DNA from: Massariosphaeria phaeospora
Lineage: Eukaryota; Ascomycota; Dothideomycetes; Pleosporales
Assembly: GCA_011032825.1 (NCBI GenBank)
Contig: JAADJZ010000033.1
Span: 1 to 64,000 of the forward strand
Direction: 5' to 3'
Length of the DNA stretch: 64,000 bases
Part shown: piece after piece, positions 1 through 10,913 of the stretch
Layout: every line of letters starts with the position of its first letter
Position numbering within the stretch: position 1 is the first letter of the stretch
Notes under the pieces: generated by a model
What the model saw: only the letters and a program-made list of their open reading frames with translations
Databases searched by the model: none
What the model was told of the DNA's origin: nothing
Position numbers and translations under genes: made by a program

Positions 1-2741
1 AATAAATTTACTAACTTTAATAAAAATCTTAATGCTAAAGTTAAGCTAAATAGTTGCGTTTGTACTGTTAAAGCTGCTGCTTTCTAGTAAAAGTATTTTA
101 AGCAGTTGTTTAACTAGTTAGTAAAAACAAAACTTTAAGAAAACATTAAGCAAGCTAATACTTTGCGTAAAAAAGTATGCTAGCCTATTATAGGCTACTA
201 TAACTCGTATTAAATATTCTAGTTTAAAAAAACTTGCGTTGTTATTAATCTAGTAGCTAAAAGAATCGCGAGCGCGCTTAGCTTTTTGCAGACTTTGCCA
301 ACGCAACTGCAAAGCGTGCAGTTAAAAAAAACAAAGTGCAAAAAAGTTGCTTACAAAAAGAGTTAAGTTACTTACAGCAAAGTTTATAAACTTTAGCTAA
401 AAAGTTGTAAGTAGCTTAGTAGTTCTAGCGTTAGATTGCAGCCTTTTTAGCTATTGTAGCGTCAAAAGGGTTTTTTTGCTTGAATTAGTTTTCGAGCACG
501 GCGTTAGCGTCTTAGAACTTTATTTTAGCGTAACAAAAGCTAATACCTAGTAGTTAGTATAAAAGAGTTCGCTTAAAGTAGCATAGTTATGCATACATTT
601 TAAAACTACTTTGTTTTTCTTTGCTGTAAAGTGTGCTACACTAGCTTATAATAGCACAAAGTAGCTCTCTTAACGCTATGCCTTGCGATAGTAAAATAAT
701 ATATTATTTTTTTTAAAAAAGTTCGTAACTTAGAAAATTTTAAATTTTTTAAAATTTTAATGCTAACTATGCGTTAAGTAGCAAAGTAAAACGTGTTAAT
801 ATTTTTTTTTAAAAGCACATTGCTTAAAGTGCGTTTTTTATTTTTTTTGCTACAAATATTTTTTTTTTTTAAAAATTGTTAAGTGCATTTGCACTTATAT
901 TTGGCTTAAGTTCTTAAAAGTTTTATTGTTTAAGTATTTTTTTTATTTAACGAGGTACTTTTAGGTGCTAACTAAAGATTTTTTTTTATTAAGCACTTTT
1001 TTAACGTAGTACACGTTGTTTTTAAAAGTGCGCAAAGTATCTACTAAAAGCTCGCTTTAAAAGAGTATTAACTTTTTTTAGTTATAAAGTTCAACAGAAT
1101 ACGTAAAAACTAGATAAATACTTTTTAGTTTAAAAAAGTCTACTTAGTACGCGTTAGTGCTAATCTAGTTTACAATAGTGCCTAGCTCTACGTACTTCTA
1201 GTTAAGCTTTTTCTTTAGCCTAGTAGATTTCATGTAGCAGTTTAAAATTAGCATTAGTTACTTTGCTTTAGCAAAATGTGCTTTCTACGCTTGTTAAAAT
1301 ACTTTTTTAATAAGCGTTTGCAGCTTTAATCTTGCGCTAGCATTTAGCTTAAAAAGTAATTATGTAAGCTGCTATGCTTGTTTTTATAAACAACTATTTG
1401 TTACTAAAAAGCATTTTAAGCTAATCTAAAGCTTTTAAAAACGCTTTGTAGTACGCTATAAAAAAAGTAATTTTTGTAGTTACGTATTAGCTATTGTTGT
1501 ACGCGAACTTCGCTACTAGCAGCTACATAGTTTAATTATTCTATTCAAAGCAATAGTAACATTGAAAGTACTATTCTAGCGTTTAATTTTGTTTTTTAGT
1601 TTAACTATTTGTTTGAGAGTAATAAGTAGAAAAGAGAACGCTTATTAAGCTAAAATAGTAGCAGAAGCTGTTCTAGAACTTTGAGTTTATAATAAAACTT
1701 TAGTTTAAAATAACGTTCTTTAAACGCTGTAAAGTTTTACAATTTTTTTATTTAAACTATTGCAAAGTTTTTGCTGTCTAGTTAGCGCAAGCTAGAATAT
1801 AGTAAGCTATTTTAGTTAAGTAGTTTACTACAACGAGAATAAAGTTGTATACTTGCTTTATATACTTTAATAGTAAAAGTTTTGTAATAAAGTCTATTGT
1901 AACATTACACTACAAGCTATTAAGCGCTAGCAAAAGTATAAAAGTTTGTAAAAGCTGTGTCTAGCTGCTACTAATTTGCAACACTTTAAACAGTTGTTGC
2001 AGTACTTTTTAACGTTTTTTTTATGCTTTTTTACTCGTATTAGCGTTTAACTTTCTCTAAAGTTTTTTTAACGCCGAAGTAGCTAGCTATTAAGCTGTTA
2101 TAACATTTTTAAAAAGCTTTTGCTTTTTCTTTGTTGTATTAAAGTAGATTTTATTTAACTACTTTGTTATAGCTAGTTCTAGTTTATTTTAGGCTACTAT
2201 AGGCTCTACTAGTCTAAACTCGTTTTCTAAGTTAAAGTCTAAGTTAAGTCTAAAGAGTTTGCAAATTGCTTGCTAAATTACTTAAAAGAACTTTATTCTT
2301 AAAAGCTTAAGCTAAGTGCTTAAGTTAGTTTTTTCTAATGTGCATTTTAGTCTAAAGCTTTTATTTTCTTTAAAAAAGTTAGCAAGCTTAGTTTTTTTGC
2401 AAGTTAGCTAGCTAATTTTGTAATTGCTGCTACTAAAGCGGCTTACTATAAACACTACGAGTTATTAAAGCTTGTAATAATTTACGTAGATTTTATTGCT
2501 TTTTTGCGCAAAAGCATAAGCTTTCTTTATGTAGTCTAGTTGTTAAAAAAGCTATTAGCTAGATTTGTTTTTTAGGTTGATAAATTATAACGAAGTTGTA
2601 CTCTATTAACTTTTGTAAGCGCGAACTTAATAATAATTTAGAGTTTTTGTTTTTATAAACTATCGTAGGTTATTGTAGTTTGTATAAGATTAAACAGGAT
2701 ACTTAAAAAAAATAAAAGTTAACAAACTTTGTTAATTGCTA

Positions 2742-2745
<4 letters not shown>
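1..2745 (-). mobile_element. Ty3/gypsy chromovirus copy A, truncated and RIP-degraded
   Basis: This stretch matches the complete chromovirus at 37625-45084 collinearly: base 1 corresponds to about 38962 and base 2745 to about 41752. It therefore covers part of the post-pol region, the chromodomain and most of the integrase, coding on the minus strand. Differences from the other copies are mostly C/T and G/A, and the old frames are full of TAA/TAG, so it is dead. The 3' LTR side is cut by the window edge. The gag/protease/RT side is missing because the copy stops at a poly-T tract. It is one arm of the palindrome with copy B. Confidence 0.85.
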
Positions 2746-2777
<32 letters not shown>

Positions 2778-2799
2778 TTTTTTTTTTTTTTTTTTTTTT
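2746..2799. repeat. Poly-T tract at the palindrome centre
   Basis: A run of 29 T, then GC, then 23 T. It separates the two chromovirus arms exactly where homology of each to the complete copy stops. No comparable tract exists at the corresponding point of the complete copy (near 41752-41915). Confidence 0.9.
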
Positions 2800-2802
2800 A
2801 GC

Positions 2803-5800
2803 TTAAACTAACGTTCTAGTTTAGTTTTAAGCTAAAAGTTTAAGTAAAACAGCAAAAAGTGCCATTAGCGCTTAATTAGTTTTTTCTCGCAGAAAATAAA
2901 CAAGCGAAGTACAATTACAATACTTATAATAAAAAGTTATTAGCAATTAACAAAAGTTTGTTACACTTTTGCTATTTTTTTTAAGTATCCTGTTTAATCT
3001 CTATACAAATACAATAACTACGATAGTTTATAAAAACAAAAACTCTAAATTATTATTAAGTTCGCGCTTACAAAAAGTTAACAAATTACAACTTCGTTAT
3101 AATTTATTAACCTAAAAAAACAAATCTAGCTAATAGCTTCTTTTAACGACTAGACTACATAAAGAAAGCTTATGCTTTTGCGCAGAAAAGCAATGAAATC
3201 TACGTAGATCTATTACGAGCTTTAATAACTCGTAGTGTCTATAGTAAGCTTGCTCTAGTAGCAGCAATTACAAAATAGCTAGCTAACTTGCAAAAAAACT
3301 AAGCCTGCTAACTTTTTTAAAGAAAATAAAAGCTTTAGACTGAAGATGCACATTAGAGAAAAACTAACTTAAGCACTTTAGCTTAGGCTTTTAAAAAATA
3401 AAGTTCTTTTAAGTAATCTAGCAAGCAATTTTGCAAACTCTTTAGACTTAGACTTAGACTTTAACTTAAAAAACGAGTCTAGACTAGTAGAGCCTATAGT
3501 AGCCTAAAATAAACTAGAACTAGCTATAACAAAGTAGTCAAATAAAATCTACTTTAATACAACGAAAGAGAAAGCAAAAGCTTTCTAAAAATGTTATAAC
3601 AGCTCGATAGCTAGCTACTTCGGCGTTAAAAAAAACTTTAAAAAAAGTTAAACGCTAATACGAGTAGAAAAGCATAAGAAAAAACGTTAAAAAGTACTAC
3701 AACAACTGTTTAAAGTGTTGCAAATTAGTAGCAGCTAGACACAGCTTTTATAGAGTCTTTATACCTTTGCTAGCGCTTAATAGCTTGTAGTGTAATATTA
3801 CAATAAACTTTATTATAAAACTCTTACTATTAAAGTATATAAAGCAAGTATACAACTTTATTCTCGTTGTAGTAAACTGCTTAACTCAAATAGCTTACTA
3901 TATTCTAGCTTGCGCTAACTAGACAGCAAAAAACTTTGCAATAGTTTAAATAAAGAAAATTGTAAAACTTTACAGCGTCTTAAAGAACGTTATTTTAGAC
4001 TAAAGTTTTATTATAAACTCAAAGTTCTAAAACAGCTTCTGCTACTATCTTAGCTTAATAAGCGTTCTTTTTTCTGCTTATTACTCTTAAACAAATAGTT
4101 AAACTAAAAAACAAAATCAAACGCTAGAATAGTACTTTTAATGTTACTATTGTTTTAAATAAAATAATTAAACTGTGTAGCTGCTAGTAGCGAAGTTCGC
4201 GTACAACAATAGCTAACATGTAACTACAAAAATTACTTTTTTTATAGCGTACTACAAAGCGTTTTTAAAGGCTTTAGATTAGCTCAAATGCTTTTTAGTA
4301 ACAAATAGTTGTTTATAGAAACAGGCATAGCAGCCTACATAATTGCTTTCTAAGTTAAATACTAGCGCAAAATTAAAGCTGCAAACGCCTATTAGAAGAA
4401 GTATTTTAACAAGCGTAAAAAGCACATCTTGCTAAAGCAAAGTAACTAAGTGCTAATTTTAAACTGCTACATGAAATCTACTAGGCTAAAGAAAAAGCTT
4501 AACTAGAAGTACGTAGAGCTAGGCACTATTGTAAACTAGATTAGCACCAACGCGTACTAAGTAGACTTTTTTAAACTAAAAAGTGTCTATTTAGTTTTTT
4601 ACGTATCCCTGTTGGAACTTTACAACTAGAAAAAGTTAATACTTTTTTAAAGTAAGCTTTTAGTAGATACTTTGCGCACTTTTAAAAACAACGTATACTA
4701 CGTTGAAAAAGTGCTTAATAAAAAAAAATCTTTAGTTGGCACCTAAGAGTACCTTGTTAAATAGAAAAAATACTTAAACAATAAAAACTTTTAAGAACTT
4801 AAGCCAAATATAAGTGCAAATGCACTTAACGATTTTAAAAAAAAAAAAATATTTGTAGCAAAAAAAATAAAAGACGCACTTTAGGCAATGTGCCTTTAAA
4901 AAGAGAATAGTTAACACGTTTTACTTTGCTACTTAACGCATAGTCAGCATTAAAATTTTAAAAAAATTTAAGATTTTCTAAGTTACGAACTTTTTTGAAA
5001 GAAATAATATATTATTTTACTGTCGCAAGGCATAGCGTTAAGAGAGCTACTTTGTGCTATTATAAGCTAGTGTAGCACACTTTACGGCAAAGAAAAACAA
5101 AGTAGGTTTTAGAAATGTATTAGCTTTCGTTACGTCGAAATAAAGTTCTAAGGCGCTAACGCCGTGCTCGAAAACTAATTCAAGCAAAAGAACCGCCTTT
5201 GACGCTACAATAGCCCAAAAGGCCGCAATCTAACGCTAGGAACTACTAAGCTACTTACAACTTTTTAGCTAAAGTTTATAAACTTTGCTGTAAGTAACTT
5301 AACTCTTTTTGTAAGCACACTTTTTTGCACTTTGTTTTTTTTAACTGCACGCTTTGCAGTTGCGTTGGCAAAGTTTGCAAAAAGCTAAGCGCGCTCGCGA
5401 TCTCTTTTAGCTGCTAGATCGATAACAACGCAAGCTTTTTTAAACTAAAATATGTTAATACGAGTTATAGTAGCCTATAATAGGCTAACATACTTTTTTA
5501 CGCAAAGTATTAGCTTGCTTAACATTCTCTTAAAGCCTTGCTGCTACTAACTAGTTAAACAACTGCTTAAAATACTTTTGCTAGAAAGCAGCAGCTTTGA
5601 CAGTACAAACGCAACTATTTAGCTTAACTTTAGCATTAAGATTTTTATTAAAGTTAGTAAATTTATTGTAAAAGTAGAGGTGCGCGCTGTAGAGAGTATA
5701 TTAGCAACTAAAAACTAAATTAGCGCTTTGCTACACCTTAAGGAGTTATAACACATACTTATTAAGCGTTTTAAAAATGTCTTTGCAAGTTTTGCTTATT

Positions 5801-7002
5801 TTTATTATAGCAAGCTTTACTTTATCGTTAGTATACGCTTTAAACTAGCGAAGAGTTTTAAAGACTTTTTTTTTAGTTTTAAGCGCGCTAAGGGACAGAG
5901 GCTTGTAAGCAAAGTTAGAGATAACTATAAAATAACTTTTGTTGCAAACTCTCTTTAGAGCGAGCACAACTTTTTTTAACTTATTTTAAAGCTCTTCTAG
6001 TACTTTATATAAGATTAGAATAGCTTATAACGCTTTTAACTAGTTTAGATACGCACCAAACAGTAGTTTTAGTTTGTATTAAAACACTAAAAGCATTTTA
6101 GATACCTATGCTTTTTGCTTTTGTTGTTTTTAACAATCTACTTTTAGTATAAACGCTTGTTAAAGTTGTTAACAACAAGCATGCAGCATTCTACTTAGCC
6201 TAAGTAATAATACTTTTTATTGCTTTAAAACGCAACGCAACGCGCGCAAAAGTGCACTGTAAAGTTGCTATTGTCTAGAATGTTATTGCTAACTCTAGTA
6301 ATGTTCATGTTAGCTAGTAAAAAATTAAAATAGCTAAGAAAAAGCTAACGCGGGCTAATATGCGAAAAAAAACTAATAGTTACACCGTTAGCTACCAAAC
6401 ACTCTACAATAGCCTATTATAATCTAGATCAACTTACCTATTCTAATGTTAACTAATTTTTAAATCTAAAGATTTAGCAAGGTTGATGTAAGAATAAAAG
6501 TTAAAAAAAGCTAGTACGAGCTATAAAAGAACTATAGGCAGCACTCGCCGCTAAGCTAAAAATCCGCTAGATTCTGCTAGCAGTACACCTTACCGCTAGC
6601 TTTACTAAAAAAAACTTTACTACTTTTTTACTTCAACTTTACTTAAGTTTGTACTAGTTCGAGGCATTGGTATAAAGCCCTAAGAAGCTATTCTGCTTTA
6701 CAATAGCCTATATAGGCCTCTATTAGAGAATTTTAAACGAACTTAGCTTACGAAACGTTTGAGCTCTTAAGAGAAAAATAATGTAAAGCTAGGTAGCTTT
6801 ACGTGTTTTTTTTTTTTCTATTAATAGCTACTGTAGGTTATAACGGGCTAGACTAGTTTCTTGCAAAGCCTTTAAAGGTACCTCGCACCGAATCGCTGCT
6901 AAAATAGCAATTCGTTTCTTTTACACGAATATACTATCTTTATTACTATACTATTAATCTATTTTAAGTGTTATCAAACCTACGATTAAACGCAGTCTTA
7001 CA
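2803..7002 (+). mobile_element. Ty3/gypsy chromovirus copy B, 5'-truncated, with 3' LTR
   Basis: Reverse complement of the complete chromovirus from about 41915 down to 37625, so coding runs on the plus strand: integrase relic, chromodomain, long post-pol region, then a terminal LTR at 6782-7002. Gag, protease and reverse transcriptase are absent. Reading frames are destroyed by TAA/TAG codons. The LTR abuts a pogo-family sequence at 7003, so this copy inserted independently of copy C at a different point of a related pogo element. The missing 5' half means its target duplication cannot be tested. Confidence 0.85.
6782..7002 (+). repeat. 3' LTR of chromovirus copy B (221 bp)
   Basis: Begins TGTAAAGC and ends GTCTTACA, with TG..CA termini. 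It is the same length (221 bp) and sequence family as the LTRs at 37625-37845 and 44864-45084. Differences are essentially all transitions. Confidence 0.9.
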
Positions 7003-8035
7003 TCTAGTAGCTAGAGAATATAAAATAAATAAGCTAGCATGCAAAGCGTAAAGATTTTGTTTTTAAAGCAATAGTTTTTAAAATCTTAAAATTAGTAGCT
7101 CTTATAGCTGTTTAGAATAAGTAGCTAATACTTCTCTACTTAACGCGCTTTTGTATGCGCGTTAAAATGCTTTAACTATTTAAAACCAAAAGCATTGTTT
7201 GTCTAGCTGTTTTTAAAAACTAAAAGCTTTTAATTGCTAGGTATAGAATTCTTTTTATACTATGCTAAAATGTAAACGCGCTTTTTGTAAATAATAAACA
7301 GCGAGATTGCGTACCTTGCGGCGCAGATGCTTTGAATAACTATTACTTACTCTTAATTGCCTAGCTAGATTAGATTAGGTTGAGTACGTTTTTAAAAGCT
7401 TGTAACAACTTTTATAAACTCAATTACGCTTATCTAGAAACTAGTTTTATTAAAGTTGTGCACGTTATCTTTGTAAATGCCGTACTTAGCTTTAGTATCT
7501 CTAACAAGCTTAAACTACGCGCTAATTACTTTAAAATCTTCTTGTTATATTCTCTGCTAGTTTTTTGCTTAATTAAAAGCTATTTTAAGCTCGCTTAAAC
7601 GCGATACAAATCTTGTAGCTTATTTTTTGCCTACTAGCTTTTTACTTTGCGCAGCTATTAGTTTATTTTCTATATTTCCTACTTTAGACAGCTAGAAAGC
7701 AAATCCTCGCGAATTAAAGTTAAGAATATATTAAACAATTGTTTAGTTTTTAGTCGTAGTAAGCTTCTAGCAATTAGGTTGTGTTTAAAGTTAAAATGCA
7801 ATTTTGTTAAGTTAATTAGAGAGTTTCTAGTAATTAACGTTGAACAATGCAGTAGCGCGTTGTAGACTTTAAAATTAGCTAGCTTTATAAGCTTAGATTG
7901 CGATATCAATTCTACTTTCTTGTTTAGTAAGTATTGCGTTGCTTGGTTAAAGCATCGTAGGCCGATAATAGAGTTAGTAGTGCTAAAGAAAAGTAGCTAG
8001 CTTGGTAATCTAGCTAGCTTGGTAATTTAATACGT
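7003..8035 (-). mobile_element. pogo/Fot1-like DNA transposon, partial, RIP-degraded
   Basis: Minus-strand translation shows a relic pogo transposase. From 7900 downward there is a CENP-B/Tc5-type helix-turn-helix region, then the DDE core. The segment 7020-7370 is the reverse complement of the DDE part of the pogo element at 45120-45600. The right end carries a terminal repeat ending ACGT followed by TA (8036-8037), with a tandem motif AGCTAGCTTGGTAAT occurring twice. The other half, expected beyond chromovirus copy B, is not in the window. Short open frames on both strands here are shadows in other phases. Confidence 0.75.
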
Positions 8036-8037
8036 TA

Positions 8038-10911
8038 GTAGTTGTTTAAGCTTATAATTAGCTAAGGTTCTATTAGAATACGCTAGAAACGCGCTTTGTT
8101 GCAGAATTTCTTACTTACAATACTATACGTATTACATTCTAAATTTAGCAATATAAAAGTAAAAGTATTTTAATTAATAAGCGAGTGTATAGTTGAAAGT
8201 TTTCTATTTAGCTATTTCTAGCGAAACTTATAATACTAATTTAACAATTTCTGCGTATCTCTTTTAGACTACTTTTAACTGCAATTTTTGTTAAAAGTAT
8301 TTAGTTTCTTAAACTTTTTGTTTTAGTAACATTTTTAATTTGCAAAGTTGCAATAGTAGTAGCGAGTTGTACTGTAATAAGCTTTGTTGCTTGCAACAAG
8401 TAGTAGTTGTTACTACAGTAACTAAAGAACGCGCATCTAAAACAAAGCTTCTATTTGCAGTAGTAGTTAGTTTTTTTTTTTTTTCGCTAAACTACTTGTT
8501 TCTTGCTTACAGTGCGTTTAGTTGTTTTTAAGCGAGCTAACTAAGTAGTAGTTGCAATTTCTATTATTTATTTTATAGCATCTAGGCTAGTAGCGGTAAA
8601 GTTACTTATAGTTGTTAGCTAGTTTTAAGTAGCAAGTTTAGCGCAGCAGAAATTCTCGTTAATTAAAGTAACTTTTTTTATAACTTCTTAGAAGCTTGCT
8701 CGCTTTTTAAGAATTATAATAGCTATTCTTTTCTAGAGATTCGCACAAAGGCTAGCTACGTATTTATTCTTAACAACTTAAAAATCTAAGATTTTTGTTA
8801 TTTTCACATTGTAAGCTAGTTTTATAAACTTCTTAATGTACTTTACGACTTAGCCGCTTACACAAGTTAGCTACTTACTTTTGCCAAGCAATTTATCTAA
8901 TACTATAACCGTAATAACTTTCTTATTAATAGGTTTTTTTTAATAGTTTTTATATCTTTGTAAAGCTCTAAGTTAGAGCTATAGAATTATTTAAAAATTA
9001 CCTAAATAGAACTAGTATAGCTAGAGTTATTAAGGTATAAATAGAAAAAGCTCGCTTAAGCTTTATACCTAGTATCTAGTATTAGACTACTATAATAAAC
9101 CTTAATATTCTAGTGTTTTATTCTTTATAGTATAAGTTAAAGTACTAGAAAGTTATATAGCGTGTAGTCTAGGATCAAAGCTAATATATAAAGTAAAAGC
9201 TTATATATAATCTAACTAAGATTAGAAAAGTAGTACTATTATAACTATAGATATTATTACTTTTTTAAAGTTAACAAAGTGTAATTCTACTAAGTACTAA
9301 AGTATTAAGTAGTTTTATATTAGGTTTTAATAGTTATTTATAGATATCTAAACTTAGTTAGTATAAAGAAAGCTAACTACTTTTTAACTTATATACTAGC
9401 TTTAACCTTAGACTACACGCTATATAACTTTCTAGTACTTTAACTTATACTATAAAGAATAAAACACTAGAATATTAAAGTTTATTATAGTAGTTTAATA
9501 CTAGATACTAGGTATAAAGCTTAAGCGAGCTTTTTCTATTTATACCTTAATAACTCTAGCTATACTAGTTCTATTTAGGTAATTTTTGAATAACTCTATA
9601 GCTCTAACTTAGAGCTTTACAAAGATATAAAAACTATTAAAAAAAACCTATTAATAAGAAAGTTATTACGGTTATAGTATTAGATAAATTGCTTGGCAAA
9701 AGTAAGCAAACAACTTGTGTAAGCGGCTAAGCCGTAAAGTACGTTATTGTAGTTGTTAAAAAAAACTTTTTTTTTTATCTTTAAAGTTAAAAGTTGAGTT
9801 TGAGCGTTTTTTGCGTAGTTCTTGTTTACAAAGTAAACGTCTAAGTAAGCTAAAAGTTCGCAGTGCTTCTAGTGCGATTATTCTAGTACTAAGCAAAGCT
9901 AGTAATAGCTACTTTTTCTTTTAGCTAATTGAAAATGTAGCTGTACTTTATCTCGATAGAGCTTTTGTTGTGCGCAGTTTTGTTTTCTATTTAGATCTTA
10001 AACTATGCTTAGTTTTTTTTTTCTTTAAATAGTAATAGGTCTAGTATTTTATGTTTTTTTCTAGCGCTAAAAAGTTGTTTAACGAAACTGTTAGCAACAA
10101 AGTAGTAAAAAGCGGTAGCAGAAACTAGCGAGCGTAGTTAATGCATGCGCGTAACTTTCTATTCTAGCTTGTAAAAGCAAGCTAGTAGAAGTTAGTTAGA
10201 GTTTCTCTAAGTAAAGCGCTTGTTAACAAAAGCTTTTGAATTTAATAGTTCGCTTTTAGTTTGTTGTAAAACCTAAAGTTCTTGTGTAGTTTATAGAGTC
10301 TACGTTTTTTAAAATTTCTATAAATCTCTAATAGTTAAAGCTAGCAAGCTGGTATTTATAGTTAAAGCTAGCTTTTTGTACGCAGCTTTTGCTGCGTTAA
10401 TTTAAACGTTAATTGTATTAGCGTTATAACTTTTGTAGGTTATCTACTTCGCAAGAACAGCTTTAATACTCTCTAATAAAGCACTGTTTTTAGCTATTAA
10501 CATTACTTAGGCTACTAAAACCTAGATAGCTACGTCGTAGAAGTTAGCTATTGTTGTTAGTTAGTTTTTAAAAACTAATTCTAAGTGTTGCCGTGTAGAA
10601 TCTAAAAAGTTCTTAAACTTTTTAAATATTCGTTGTTTCTTAGGAATCTCTCGATTTTTATTTTAAAAAGTTTAATTAATTCAAATGTAAAAGAATTGCT
10701 AGAGTAGGTAAGTTCTAATATAGAAAGTAATAAATTAATGCAGTTTTATTTATAAAATAAAAAAGTTTTTTGTACTTTTTGCGCTACGCTAAAATCTATC
10801 AAAGCTTAGCCGAAAGTTAGCGAAGCAATTTCGTACGAAATTGCTCTAACTAAAGCCTAGCAACTAAAGCATTCTATTAAGCATTTGCTTATTATAGTAT
10901 ATTTTAATAGT
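8038..10911 (-). pseudogene. RIP-degraded retrotransposon gag, split by a foldback element
   Basis: Reading the minus strand from about 10500 down to 9747, then skipping the foldback insertion and continuing from 8833 to about 8300, gives a mostly continuous frame broken only by TAA/TAG. It resembles the Gag of fungal LTR retrotransposons: a helical region with a motif like LLAYLDVYFVNK, and later an N-rich/T-rich linker. A relic zinc knuckle lies near 8425-8470 in a neighbouring frame; there CFRC is kept, while the expected His and last Cys have become Tyr, as RIP of CAY and TGY codons would cause. The matching pol is not visible. The flank 10500-10911 holds nothing I recognise. The family assignment is tentative. 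Confidence 0.5.
8836..9744. mobile_element. Foldback / long-TIR non-autonomous element (909 bp)
   Basis: Arms 8836-9198 and 9379-9744 are near-perfect inverted complements of about 365 bp each, around a ~180 bp loop. TA lies on both sides (8834-8835 and 9745-9746). The outer ~50 bp (ACTTTACG then AGCCGCTTACACAAGTTAGC) closely resembles the terminal repeats of the pogo element at 12832-14966, so it was probably moved by that family's transposase. There is no coding potential. The arms can form one long hairpin. Confidence 0.88.
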
Positions 10912-10913
10912 TA

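Larger units (their letters stand above)
1..5668. repeat. ~5.7 kb imperfect palindrome (arms 1-2745 and ~2803-5668)
   Basis: The first arm reads as the reverse complement of the second over its whole length. For example, the opening bases, ending in a CTAACTTTAATAAAAAT-type string, reappear reversed just before base 5668. Differences are nearly all transitions plus small indels. The arms are two copies of the same chromovirus segment in opposite orientation, and the 54-bp T-rich tract is the centre. The true first arm may extend beyond the window start. Confidence 0.85.

Noticed and set aside
7380..8531. Three short open frames (7380-7598, 7679-7909, 8340-8531) as small genes
   Set aside because: They are out-of-phase or wrong-strand shadows of the pogo transposase and gag relics; TGA depletion by RIP makes such frames open by chance.
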